Origin: CAZWMK01 sp964635065
GTDB lineage: Bacteria; Pseudomonadota; Alphaproteobacteria; Sphingomonadales; Sphingomonadaceae
Assembly: GCA_964635065.1 (NCBI GenBank)
Contig: CAZWMK010000045.1
Coordinates: 1 to 16,474 of the forward strand
Length of the DNA stretch: 16,474 nt
Reading direction: 5' to 3'
In this document: in pieces, positions 7,040-14,361 of the stretch
Numbering within the stretch: position 1 is the first letter of the stretch
Layout of the letters: each line of letters begins with the position of its first letter
Translations under genes and position numbers: made by a program
The notes under the pieces: model-generated
What the model saw: the letters and a program-made list of their open reading frames with translations, nothing else
Told to the model about the DNA's origin: nothing
Databases searched by the model: none

Positions 7040-8014
7040 ATGACGGGAATGACGTTTCGCAGGATTGGCGCCATCGCCTTGAGTTTTGCTGTATTTGCCA
7101 TGGTCAGCGCACCGGCCGACGCGCGCCGGGGCGGCAGCTTCGGCAGCCGTGGCGCGCGCACCCACGCCGCGCCGCCACCGACGGCCACGGCGCCGCAACA
7201 GGCCGCACCCGTGCAGAAAACAATGGCCGACAGACCTGCGCCTGGTCAGGCCCAGCCTGCCGCCGCCGCCCGTCAGGCAGCGCCCACGTCCGCCATGGCC
7301 GGAAAATCCGGCGGCCTTGCCAAAGGACTGATCGGGGGCCTTGTTGCGGGCGGCCTGATCGGCATGTTGCTGGGCAACGGCTTTGGCGCGCTGAATGGCG
7401 AAGGCCTGATGATGGCGCTGTTGCAGATTCTGATGATCGGCGGCTTGGTCTGGCTTGCCTTCCGCCTGTTCCGCCGCCGTCCGGCGTTCGCTCCGGCGGG
7501 CGCAGGCGCGCCCGGTGTGTCGACCTATGACGCCCATGCTTTTGCCGCCGGACAGACGAATGCACCCCATGCTGCGTCGCCGATGGGTGCGCATCAGCTG
7601 TCATCATCGGATCTCGCGATCACCATGGCTGACAAGGAGCAGTTCGAGCAACTGCTCTACGACGTGCAGGATGCCTTTGGTCAGGAAGACTATGCCCGTC
7701 TGCGCAGTTGCACGACGCCCGAAGTCATGTCCTATCTCGCCGAAGAACTCAGTCAGAATGCCACGCGCGGCCTGCGCAATCGCGTGACGGGAACCGAGCT
7801 TGTGGCTGCCGAAGTAGCCGAGGCATGGAGCGAGGGGACGACCGATTATGCCACGATTGCCATGCGTTACCAGAGCATCGACGTGATGGTCGACCGCAAC
7901 AGCGATGCGGTGGTCGAAGGCGATCCGACGCAGCCGACGCTTGCAACCGAATTGTGGACCTTTGTGCGCGATCCGCGCAACGCATGGCGCCTGTCCGCGA
8001 TTCAGACAGCCTGA
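7040..8014 (+). CDS. Tim44-like domain membrane protein
   Basis: A 324-residue protein. Residues 1-28 form a signal peptide or membrane anchor, followed by RRGGSFGSRG and an Ala/Pro/Gln-rich linker to about 88. A glycine-rich hydrophobic segment (about 92-118) and a second hydrophobic helix (about 122-145) are closed by positive FRLFRRRP. The C-terminal half (about 195-320) is a Tim44 domain, with FEQLLYDVQDAFGQEDYARLR and SYLAEELSQNATRGLRNRV, ending in TELWTFVRDPRNAWRLSAIQ. Bacterial homologues are related to the mitochondrial import motor subunit and are thought to act at the inner membrane, but their role is not established. AAGAGGA 6 bases upstream supports the start. A zinc-ribbon gene follows in the same direction after 97 bases. 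Confidence 0.9.
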   Translation: MTGMTFRRIGAIALSFAVFAMVSAPADARRGGSFGSRGARTHAAPPPTATAPQQAAPVQKTMADRPAPGQAQPAAAARQAAPTSAMAGKSGGLAKGLIGGLVAGGLIGMLLGNGFGALNGEGLMMALLQILMIGGLVWLAFRLFRRRPAFAPAGAGAPGVSTYDAHAFAAGQTNAPHAASPMGAHQLSSSDLAITMADKEQFEQLLYDVQDAFGQEDYARLRSCTTPEVMSYLAEELSQNATRGLRNRVTGTELVAAEVAEAWSEGTTDYATIAMRYQSIDVMVDRNSDAVVEGDPTQPTLATELWTFVRDPRNAWRLSAIQTA

Positions 8015-8047
8015 TCAGCGCGCTCTCCGGAGCGGGATCACATGTGC

Positions 8048-8078
8048 GGCGCGACCTATCGTCCTGATGGGTCGCGCC
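8048..8078 (+). terminator. Intergenic hairpin between the Tim44-like and zinc-ribbon genes
   Basis: A 9-bp perfect stem GGCGCGACC/GGTCGCGCC (8048-8056 with 8070-8078) has a 13-base loop. No T run follows directly, so it may be a weak terminator, a processing site or an attenuator rather than a full stop signal. Confidence 0.4.
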
Positions 8079-8111
8079 AGAACGCCTTTATCAGCAAGAA
8101 GGATCGACAGG

Positions 8112-8432
8112 ATGCGGACTCCGGAACAAGTTGCCACCATGTCATGTCCTGTTTGCCGGGTGCCGCTGGCAATGAGTGACCGTCAGGGCATCGAAATCGA
8201 TTATTGCCCGCAATGCCGCGGTGTCTGGCTTGACCGTGGCGAGCTCGACAAGATCATCGATCGCAGTCTGCCGCAGGCGGGCGCCAGCCCGCAGCCCGCG
8301 CCCCAGAGCTATCAACCTGCGCCCCCGCCGCAACCAGGCTATGCGCCGGGCTATCAGCAGCCATGGGGCGCGCCGCAGCAGCATCGCCCCTACAAGAAGC
8401 GCAAAAGCTGGCTGGAAGATATCTTCGACTGA
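8112..8432 (+). CDS. Small zinc-ribbon protein (zf-TFIIB type)
   Basis: A 106-residue cytoplasmic protein with a TFIIB-like zinc ribbon: two Cys-x2-Cys pairs at C12/C15 and C32/C35, followed by the hallmark GVWLDRGELDKII. The remainder is a low-complexity Pro/Gln/Tyr-rich tail (repeats of PQPAPQSYQPAPPPQPGY type) ending in a basic patch YKKRKSWLEDIFD. The start at 8112 was chosen from AGAAGGA about 9 bases upstream; a longer open frame from 7905 overlaps the Tim44 gene and is not credible. Function unknown; such proteins may bind nucleic acid or protein. It may be co-transcribed with the Tim44-like gene. Confidence 0.88.
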   Translation: MRTPEQVATMSCPVCRVPLAMSDRQGIEIDYCPQCRGVWLDRGELDKIIDRSLPQAGASPQPAPQSYQPAPPPQPGYAPGYQQPWGAPQQHRPYKKRKSWLEDIFD

Positions 8433-8451
8433 TCCGGCCGGCTTACAGGCG

Positions 8452-8524
8452 AAAAAAGGGCAGACAGCCGCCATCTTCGGTTGTCGGCCCCTCGAAGCGG
8501 GAGACAGGGCGCATGCGCCCTGTC
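8452..8524 (-). terminator. Possible transcription terminator region downstream of gdhA
   Basis: A perfect palindrome with 8-bp arms GACAGGGC/GCCCTGTC around GCATGC (8503-8524) lies just past the gdhA stop. Further along on the minus strand, a weaker GACA...TGTC hairpin is followed by a run of six T (plus-strand A run 8452-8457). Together these could end gdhA transcripts. Confidence 0.5.
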
Positions 8525-8532
8525 GATCACCG

Positions 8533-9879
8533 TCAGATGACGCCAAATGCCGTCATGGCTTTTGCCACACGTTCGAAACCGGCAATATTGGCGCCCAGAA
8601 CATAGTCGCCCGGCGCGCCATATTCTTCGGCGGTTTCAGCGCACCTATCATGGATGTTGCGCATGATGGTAGCGAGACGTTCTTCGGTCTGTTCGAACGT
8701 CCAGCTGTCGCGGGAGGCATTCTGCTGCATTTCCAGCGCTGAGGTCGAGACGCCGCCGGCATTGGCCGCTTTGCCCGGCGCAAACAGGACGCCCGCGCTC
8801 TGGAAAATGCGCACCGCTTCCGGCGTGCACGGCATGTTGGCACCTTCGCCCACGGCAATCACGCCATTTTTGACGAGCGCGCGCGCATCCTTGCCGTTCA
8901 CTTCATTTTGCGTGGCGGACGGCATGGCGACATCGCAGGGGACGTCCCAGATCGAACCGCCTTCGATGTAATGGACGCCCGTGCCCTTGAGGCGGGCATA
9001 TTCGGAGATGCGTTCGCGGCGAACTTCCTTGATTTCCTTGACGAGATCGAGGTCGATGCCTTTTTCGTCGATCACATAGCCGCTTGAATCCGAGCAGGCG
9101 ACGACGGTGCCGCCGAACTGGTTGATCTTTTCGATGGTGTAGATTGCGACATTGCCCGAACCGGACACGACGCACTTCTTGCCTTCGAAACGCTCGCCCT
9201 TGGTGCCGAGCATGCGCTCGACAAAATAGGTTGCGCCATAGCCGGTCGCCTCGGTGCGGGCACGCGAGCCACCATAGACAAGGCCCTTGCCGGTCAGCAC
9301 GCCAGCTTCATAGCGGTTGGTCAGGCGCTTGTACTGGCCGAACATGTAACCGATCTCGCGCCCGCCAACGCCGATGTCACCAGCCGGAACGTCGGTATAT
9401 TCACCAAGATGGCGATAGAGTTCGGTCATGAACGACTGGCAGAAACGCATGATTTCGCCATCGGAGCGTCCGCGCGGATTGAAATCGGAACCGCCCTTGC
9501 CGCCACCGATCGGCAGCCCCGTCAGCGCGTTCTTGAAAATCTGTTCGAAACCGAGGAATTTGATGATGCCAAGGTTCACCGAAGGGTGGAAACGCAGGCC
9601 ACCCTTATATGGACCCAGCGCCGAATTGAACTGTACGCGGAAACCGCGATTGATCTGGACCTGTCCCTGATCATCGACCCATGGCACGCGGAAAATAATC
9701 TGGCGTTCGGGTTCGCACAGGCGCTCGATCAGGGCGTTGTCGGCATATTCGGGCTTTTTCGCAATGACCCTGCCAAGGCTTTCCAATACTTCGACGACGG
9801 CTTGATGGAATTCCAGCTCACCGGCATTCCTGCGCAGAACTTCTGCCAGTATCGGCTCAAGCCTCTCGTCAATTTTCAT
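8533..9879 (-). CDS. gdhA: Glutamate dehydrogenase, NADP-specific type
   Basis: A 448-residue cytoplasmic enzyme that interconverts 2-oxoglutarate plus ammonia and glutamate. It matches the hexameric, bacterial-size class in length. Substrate-site motifs are RVQFNSALGPYKGGLRFHPS (K92 in PYKGG), LPIGGGKGGSDF (catalytic-loop Lys about 128) and PAGDIGVGGREIGYMFG (catalytic Asp about 168). The Rossmann loop is VVSGSGNVA; the SDSSG stretch after the second strand matches NADP-preferring enzymes such as E. coli GdhA. The start ATG at 9879 was preferred over an ATG 13 codons upstream, because the family begins here (MKIDERLEPIL) and GGGG lies 8 bases ahead. It is transcribed alone, behind a terminator that closes the Rieske operon. 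Confidence 0.96.
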   Translation of the reverse strand: MKIDERLEPILAEVLRRNAGELEFHQAVVEVLESLGRVIAKKPEYADNALIERLCEPERQIIFRVPWVDDQGQVQINRGFRVQFNSALGPYKGGLRFHPSVNLGIIKFLGFEQIFKNALTGLPIGGGKGGSDFNPRGRSDGEIMRFCQSFMTELYRHLGEYTDVPAGDIGVGGREIGYMFGQYKRLTNRYEAGVLTGKGLVYGGSRARTEATGYGATYFVERMLGTKGERFEGKKCVVSGSGNVAIYTIEKINQFGGTVVACSDSSGYVIDEKGIDLDLVKEIKEVRRERISEYARLKGTGVHYIEGGSIWDVPCDVAMPSATQNEVNGKDARALVKNGVIAVGEGANMPCTPEAVRIFQSAGVLFAPGKAANAGGVSTSALEMQQNASRDSWTFEQTEERLATIMRNIHDRCAETAEEYGAPGDYVLGANIAGFERVAKAMTAFGVI

Positions 9880-9937
9880 CGGACGCACCCCATTCTCACA
9901 GATTATGGCGCGCGACATGGCCTATTTTCAGAACATC

Positions 9938-9956
9938 ATGCAATATATTTGTGCAT
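9938..9956 (-). promoter_or_regulatory. AT-rich inverted repeat in the gdhA promoter region
   Basis: Arms ATGCA and TGCAT flank 9 AT-rich bases in the only AT-rich patch upstream of gdhA. On the minus strand it contains TATATT, which could serve as a -10 element. It is a candidate operator or promoter; the regulator is unknown. Confidence 0.35.
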
Positions 9957-9974
9957 TTTTACCGCAAAATGGAT

Positions 9975-10001
9975 CGGGAGCGACCGCATGGGTCGCTCCC
10001 G
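9975..10001 (-). terminator. Terminator hairpin after the Rieske oxygenase gene
   Basis: An 11-bp perfect stem (CGGGAGCGACC with GGTCGCTCCCG, loop 9986-9990) lies 16 bases beyond the Rieske stop. On the minus strand it is followed by ATCCATTTT, a weak T tract. It separates the Rieske operon from gdhA. Confidence 0.7.
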
Positions 10002-10017
10002 TCACATCAGGGACGGC

Positions 10018-11364
10018 TCAGCGGCGCCCTTCGAGATAGTCGTTGATCACTTCATGGAAACGCCGCACGCGGGTTTCCTGATCGGCAAGATAACAATCTT
10101 CGAATGCCATCGACCGCAGGCCGCGCTGCTGGGTCACCGCCAGGGACAGATCCTGCGTCAGGAAGTCGCCCTGTGCGATTTCCGTCTGATAATCATCGAA
10201 ATCGCCGGTCTGGTGCTCGGCTTCCTTGTAGGGACGCAGGCCATAGAGCGTGCCGACTTCCGTCGCGCCTTCGATCTTCGGGACAAGATACCAATAGTCG
10301 AAGGTCGACCAGTTGGGATCTTCGGGATCCGGTTCGGTGCGGAAGACGTGCAGACCTTCGGGCGCGCCGGTCAGCGTCAGGTTCGGGAAGCAGGTATGAT
10401 GGAACTGGTCCGTCAGTTCGTCATCGGTGAACTTCTCGAAATGCTTATAACCGCGCGACGGGCCGAGACGGCGACGCGCCTCCTGCAACGCCTTGCGACC
10501 ATCCTGCGCCCGCCCTTCGAAATCGGCCGGGTTCAGATCCCATTCCTTCAGCACTTCGGCCCACAGCGGCTTGACCTGCTGCGCATCATCCCAACGGCTT
10601 GACGGCTGAAGCTTTTCGATCATGCGGTTGTGGCCGCTTGGATACATTTCGAAAACGGTCGTCGAATAATGGTCGTCGATCATCGGCTCGAACTGCGGAT
10701 GCACCGACGGGATGTGATAGGCTTCGTTGAAATTGTCCGAAGCAAATTTCCAGTTGGTGTTGACACGCACGGTACGCCACACGACACGGACATAGTTTTC
10801 CAGATCGCGGTTGGCGAGCAACTGCGGCACCGGATCGAGATATTCCATCAACGGCACTGCGTTCTTGTCGAACGACCAGAAGATGAAGCCGCCCCAGGTT
10901 TCACAGGGCAGTTCCTTCAGGCGCAGCTTGCCGCACGGGTTGCCCTTCGAAAAGTCTTCCGGATCCTGCACCCAGTCGAGCGAACCGTCGATGTTCCACT
11001 TCCAGCCATGATAGGCACAGGTGAAATGGCCGTTGACGCCGCCTTCCTCGCCGACGACCAGCTGGTTGCCGCGGTGCATGCAGACGTTGAAGAAAGCCCG
11101 GATCGACCCGTCCTTCTGCTTGACCATGATCACTGATTCGTGGCGGAAATTATGAACGATGTAATCGCCCGGCTCTTCCAGCTGCGCCACCCGGCCACCA
11201 AGGTGCCAGACGCGCTTCCACATATGTTCCCATTCGCGGTCGGCAAACTCCTTGGAGGCGTAACGCTCGCCGTTGATCACATCGCCGCGTGCCGCAGGCT
11301 TTTGCGCCTTGGGCGAGGTGGGATAGCTTTTGATGTCGGGACGGTCTTCAAGATTGGTCGCCAT
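10018..11364 (-). CDS. Rieske non-haem iron oxygenase, alpha subunit
   Basis: A 448-residue oxygenase component that uses electrons from a separate reductase and O2 to hydroxylate or demethylate an organic substrate. The N-terminal Rieske domain carries C95-x-H97 (NVCMHRGNQ) and C116-x2-H119 (CAYHGW). The catalytic domain has DNFNEAYHIPSVHP, giving H217 and H222 as iron ligands; E214 sits in the bridging position often held by Asp, as in the CntA-like subgroup. Late QDLSLAVTQQRG should supply the third ligand. AGGAG 8 bases upstream supports the ATG. It is the second gene of an operon, 54 bases after an NTF2-like gene. No ferredoxin or reductase gene is nearby, so the electron donor is encoded elsewhere. 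The substrate cannot be named. Confidence 0.94.
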   Translation of the reverse strand: MATNLEDRPDIKSYPTSPKAQKPAARGDVINGERYASKEFADREWEHMWKRVWHLGGRVAQLEEPGDYIVHNFRHESVIMVKQKDGSIRAFFNVCMHRGNQLVVGEEGGVNGHFTCAYHGWKWNIDGSLDWVQDPEDFSKGNPCGKLRLKELPCETWGGFIFWSFDKNAVPLMEYLDPVPQLLANRDLENYVRVVWRTVRVNTNWKFASDNFNEAYHIPSVHPQFEPMIDDHYSTTVFEMYPSGHNRMIEKLQPSSRWDDAQQVKPLWAEVLKEWDLNPADFEGRAQDGRKALQEARRRLGPSRGYKHFEKFTDDELTDQFHHTCFPNLTLTGAPEGLHVFRTEPDPEDPNWSTFDYWYLVPKIEGATEVGTLYGLRPYKEAEHQTGDFDDYQTEIAQGDFLTQDLSLAVTQQRGLRSMAFEDCYLADQETRVRRFHEVINDYLEGRR

Positions 11365-11418
11365 TTTACTTACTCCTGTGCGTGAACCGGACGTGCCGGC
11401 TCATGAAAGTTTGATCAC

Positions 11419-11871
11419 TCAGCGTTCGCCATGGATTTCCGCAAGCGAACCCGGCAAGGGCACCATCGAGAACATCGAATAGCGCGTGCACTTCCAGCCT
11501 GACGACGTCCTGATCGCTTCGAACGTGTACTGGACATTGACCGTCACCTGATTGCCGTCCTTCGAATGGCCGATGCCGATGACATAGGCTGTCATCGCGC
11601 CGCTGTTGCCATCGTAACGGATGGGACGAAAATTGGTAATATAATGGGCATGATGGGTCATGTCCTTGAACACACCCTCATAAAAACGGCGCATGTCGCC
11701 ATGTCCGTTCATCAGCGGCAATCCGATCGCCGAGAAATCAAGAACAGCATCTTCGGTAAACAGAGAAAGAAGATCGTCAACATTTTCAAGCTTGTCGACC
11801 GCATAACAATATGCCGTCATCAGATCCTGAAGCGCGATTCTGTCTTCAAGGGGGATATTGATCAGAGCCAT
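11419..11871 (-). CDS. NTF2/SnoaL-like protein partnered with the Rieske oxygenase
   Basis: A 150-residue NTF2-fold protein. The N-terminal helices include IALQDLMTAYCYAVD, followed by the family-typical LLSLFTEDAVLDFSAIG. A mid-protein HHAHYITNFRPIRYDG stretch carries the histidines common in SnoaL_4-type proteins, and the C-terminal sheet strands include VQYTFEAIRTSSGWKCT. Rieske oxygenase small (beta) subunits share this fold, so it could be a divergent beta subunit or a separate dehydratase/isomerase-like enzyme; its position first in the operon with the alpha subunit supports joint function. The ATG start at 11871 has only a weak purine-rich ribosome site (AAAGAG). Physical partnership is inference. 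Confidence 0.85.
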   Translation of the reverse strand: MALINIPLEDRIALQDLMTAYCYAVDKLENVDDLLSLFTEDAVLDFSAIGLPLMNGHGDMRRFYEGVFKDMTHHAHYITNFRPIRYDGNSGAMTAYVIGIGHSKDGNQVTVNVQYTFEAIRTSSGWKCTRYSMFSMVPLPGSLAEIHGER

Positions 11872-12042
11872 GTTTCTCTTTCTCGGATTTGGAAAATAAT
11901 TCTACACGTGGCCTTTGAAGGCAGGCGTTCAGCATAAGCGCGCATCCGATGCAACGCCAACGCCCTTTCACTGCGTTTTCACAGGCTGGCTAGTTGTTAG
12001 CATAGCATAAAGACCAATAAAGCAGAAGCACGTGAGACACGC

Positions 12043-12107
12043 GCCAGCCATGCCCACGGAACGCGGGAGGGGGTAGCGTTTTCAGGTTGGCCGCAGCACT
12101 GGCTGGC
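12043..12107 (+). ncRNA. Structured leader upstream of modA with two alternative pairings
   Basis: GCCAGCCA at 12043-12050 pairs perfectly with TGGCTGGC at 12100-12107, or its first seven bases pair with GGTTGGC at 12085-12091 (one G-U wobble). The two stems exclude each other. Inside is a further AACGC/GCGTT stem (12060-12064 with 12076-12080) with a G-rich loop. It lies 31 bases before the modA start codon and could act as a regulatory leader. It does not match a riboswitch class I can name, and the gap 11872-12138 shows no recognisable ModE site. Confidence 0.3.
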
Positions 12108-12138
12108 TGTATGTGGCGCTATGCCAAGGTCTGGATGA

Positions 12139-12912
12139 TTGCCCGTGTCGCTGCTCCGCAACCTCTCCTTCTTGCTGCTTGGCCTGCTCATGGGAATGGT
12201 GCCCGCCCAGGCGCAGCCGCGCGGGCCATTGGTACTTGCCGCCGCGAGCCTGCAGGAAGCGCTGACCGAGGCCGCCGATGCCTGGGCAGCGAAACGGCAT
12301 TCCCGTCCGGTCATGTCCTTTGCCGGTTCAGCAGCGCTGGCCCGGCAAATCGAAGCGGGGGCTCCCGCCGACCTCTTCATCTCGGCTGACGAAACATGGA
12401 TGGATTATGTGGCCGGCAAGGGCTTGCTCCGGGCAGGCAGCCGAACGCCTTTCCTGTCGAACCGGCTTGTGCTGATCGCACCCGCGAACAGCACCGCGCG
12501 CCTGACCGTCGTCCAGAATTTTCCGCTTGCGCGCGCGCTTGGGGATGGCAGGCTGGCGATGGCCGATCCGGATAGCGTGCCAGCAGGCAAATATGGCAAG
12601 GCCGCGCTGATGCGCCTTGGGGTCTGGCCAGCTGTCGCGCCCAAACTGGCGCGCGCGGAAAATGTGCGCGCCGCGCTTGCCCTCGTCGAGCGCGGCGAAG
12701 CACCGTTCGGGCTGGTCTATACCACCGATGCGCGCGCTTCGGCACGGGTGGCGGTGTTGGGGATGTTTCCGGCCAACAGCCACCCGCCCATCACCTATCC
12801 CATCGCTGTGCTGCGGACATCGACCCATCCCGATGCCGAGGCCTTCCGCCGCTTCCTGATTTCGCGCGCGGGCAAGGCGATCTTCGTCCGGCACGGCTTC
12901 GCGGTTCGCTGA
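12139..12912 (+). CDS. modA: Molybdate ABC transporter, periplasmic binding protein
   Basis: A 257-residue periplasmic protein that captures molybdate (or tungstate) and delivers it to ModBC. Residues 1-25 are a signal peptide (cleavage after AQA). Family motifs follow: VLAAASLQEALTEA (about 32-45) and SFAGSAALARQIEAGAPADL, with FISADETWMD after it. PDSVPAGKYGKAAL and the later FGLVYTTDA are also typical of ModA. The start is TTG at 12139 with AAGG 9 bases upstream; GTG at 12145 is a close alternative, and both leave a full signal peptide. It is first in a tight plus-strand operon, 12 bases before modB. Molybdate feeds molybdenum-cofactor enzymes, none of which is encoded here. Confidence 0.94.
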   Translation: MPVSLLRNLSFLLLGLLMGMVPAQAQPRGPLVLAAASLQEALTEAADAWAAKRHSRPVMSFAGSAALARQIEAGAPADLFISADETWMDYVAGKGLLRAGSRTPFLSNRLVLIAPANSTARLTVVQNFPLARALGDGRLAMADPDSVPAGKYGKAALMRLGVWPAVAPKLARAENVRAALALVERGEAPFGLVYTTDARASARVAVLGMFPANSHPPITYPIAVLRTSTHPDAEAFRRFLISRAGKAIFVRHGFAVR

Positions 12913-12924
12913 GGCGGTCTTTCC

Positions 12925-13623
12925 ATGGCGCTCTCTCCTGAAGAATGGAACGTCATCGCCCTGTCGCTCAAGGTCAGCGGCGTGGCGGTCGTCGCCTGCC
13001 TGCCGGTGGCTTTCGCCTTCGCCTGGCTGCTTGCGCGCGGACGGTTTCCGGGGCGCGTGCTACTCGATGCGCTGGTGCATCTGCCGCTCGTACTGCCCCC
13101 GGTGGTGACCGGCTGGCTGCTGCTGCTGGCGTTCGGCAACAACGGCCCGGCTGGACGCTGGTTCGCCGATGTGCTGGGCGTGACATTCATGTTCCGCTGG
13201 ACCGGAGCCGCTCTTGCCGCAGCCATCATGGCGCTGCCGTTGATGGTGCGCGCCATGCGGCTGTCGATCGAGGCGGTGGACAGGCGGCTGGAACAGGCCG
13301 CCGAAACGCTCGGCGCCTCGCGCGCGCGCATCTTCGCCACGATCACCCTGCCGTTGGCGCTGCCGGGCCTGCTGGCAGGTACCGTGCTCGGCTTTGCCCG
13401 TTCATTGGGCGAGTTCGGCGCGACGATCACCTTCGTGTCCAACATTCCCGGCGAAACGAAGACGCTTCCGATCGCGATCTACAGTGCGTTGCAGGTGCCG
13501 GGCAGCGAGGCTGCGGTGACACGGCTGTCGCTGATGGCGGTTGCCCTGTCGCTTTTCGCGCTGCTCGTCTCCGAAGGGCTCATGCGCCGCAGCGGACACG
13601 GTAAGGGCGGCCATGGCCTTTGA
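12925..13623 (+). CDS. modB: Molybdate ABC transporter, permease
   Basis: A 232-residue inner-membrane permease that forms the molybdate channel. It has about five hydrophobic segments, starting with IALSLKVSGVAVVACLPVAF and including LVLPPVVTGWLLLLAFG. The cytoplasmic EAA loop that docks ModC lies at about 123-143 (EQAAETLGASRARIFATITLP, with conserved E, G and P). FARSLGEFGATITFVSNIPG with ETKTLPIAIYSALQ downstream is diagnostic of ModB. It starts 12 bases after modA and its last 11 bases overlap modC, indicating translational coupling. Length is normal for the family. Confidence 0.95.
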   Translation: MALSPEEWNVIALSLKVSGVAVVACLPVAFAFAWLLARGRFPGRVLLDALVHLPLVLPPVVTGWLLLLAFGNNGPAGRWFADVLGVTFMFRWTGAALAAAIMALPLMVRAMRLSIEAVDRRLEQAAETLGASRARIFATITLPLALPGLLAGTVLGFARSLGEFGATITFVSNIPGETKTLPIAIYSALQVPGSEAAVTRLSLMAVALSLFALLVSEGLMRRSGHGKGGHGL

Positions 13624-14236
13624 CATTTGCGTTGAACGACGCCTTGGCGAACGGACGATCAGCGCATCTTTTTGCAGCGATGCCGGGCTGACCGCACTGT
13701 TCGGACCATCGGGCGCAGGCAAGACCTCTGTCCTCAACATGGTCGCGGGCTTGCTGCGCCCCGACACGGGCCGGATCGTGGTTGGCGGCGAAACGCTGTT
13801 CGACAATGCCGAAGGCATCGATATACCCGCACGCCGCCGCCGCGCCGGTTATGTCTTTCAGGATGGCCGTCTGTTCCCACACATGCGCGTGCGCGACAAC
13901 CTGCTCTATGGCTGGAGGCTGGCCGCGCCGACCGCGCGCTGGCTGGACATCGCCGAGGCAACCCGTTTCCTCGGCATCGGCCATCTCCTCGACCGCTGGC
14001 CCCGCACACTGTCGGGCGGCGAGGCGCAGCGCGTGGCGATTGGGCGCGCCTTGCTGTCGGCCCCACGCTTCCTGCTGATGGACGAACCGCTCGCCTCGCT
14101 CGATCGCGCGCGACGAGCCGAAATCATGGACGTGATCGAACGCCTGCGTGACGAACTGAAACTCCCCATCCTCTACGTCAGCCACGACCGCGAAGAGGTG
14201 GAGCGCCTGGCGACAACAGTGGTGCCGATCGGCTGA
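13613..14236 (+). CDS. modC: Molybdate ABC transporter, ATPase (short form without TOBE domain)
   Basis: A 207-residue ABC ATPase that powers the ModB permease. It shows Walker A GPSGAGKT (31-38), Q-loop Q83 (VFQDGRLFPH), signature LSGGE (133-137), Walker B LLMDEP (154-159) and switch His191 (YVSHD). The start ATG at 13613 overlaps the modB end by 11 bases; a longer frame from 13541 lies inside modB and is rejected. Classical ModC is about 350 residues, with a C-terminal TOBE/molbindin domain that senses molybdate; this protein stops right after the ATPase core. The stop is clean, with no frameshift evident, so this is probably a genuine short form. Loss of that domain would remove allosteric inhibition by molybdate; this is inference. 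Confidence 0.93.
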   Translation: MAFDICVERRLGERTISASFCSDAGLTALFGPSGAGKTSVLNMVAGLLRPDTGRIVVGGETLFDNAEGIDIPARRRRAGYVFQDGRLFPHMRVRDNLLYGWRLAAPTARWLDIAEATRFLGIGHLLDRWPRTLSGGEAQRVAIGRALLSAPRFLLMDEPLASLDRARRAEIMDVIERLRDELKLPILYVSHDREEVERLATTVVPIG

Positions 14237-14361
14237 CGCCACACCCAGCACACGCCGACGCGATGCCGATGGCGGACGACACAGGCAGAGGCGATCCGCA
14301 CAGCCCGCATCACGACAATATGGCCATGGTGAGCCGGCAATTTTCAGTTTATGCCAGTGCC

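Noticed and set aside
6797..7594. Minus-strand open frame of 265 codons rich in Arg, Gly and His
   Set aside because: Antisense to the Tim44-like gene; low-complexity composition arises from its Ala/Pro-rich linker.
9409..10602. Long plus-strand open frame of 397 codons
   Set aside because: It lies antisense to gdhA and the Rieske gene, which both have unmistakable motifs; it is a high-GC shadow frame with no family character.
12060..12080. Stem AACGC/GCGTT before TTTC as a terminator ahead of modA
   Set aside because: The 5-bp stem with an 11-base loop is too weak; it is better viewed as part of the structured leader.
11997..12380. Minus-strand open frame of 127 codons overlapping the modA leader
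   Set aside because: It overlaps the modA signal peptide antisense and shows no family-like features.
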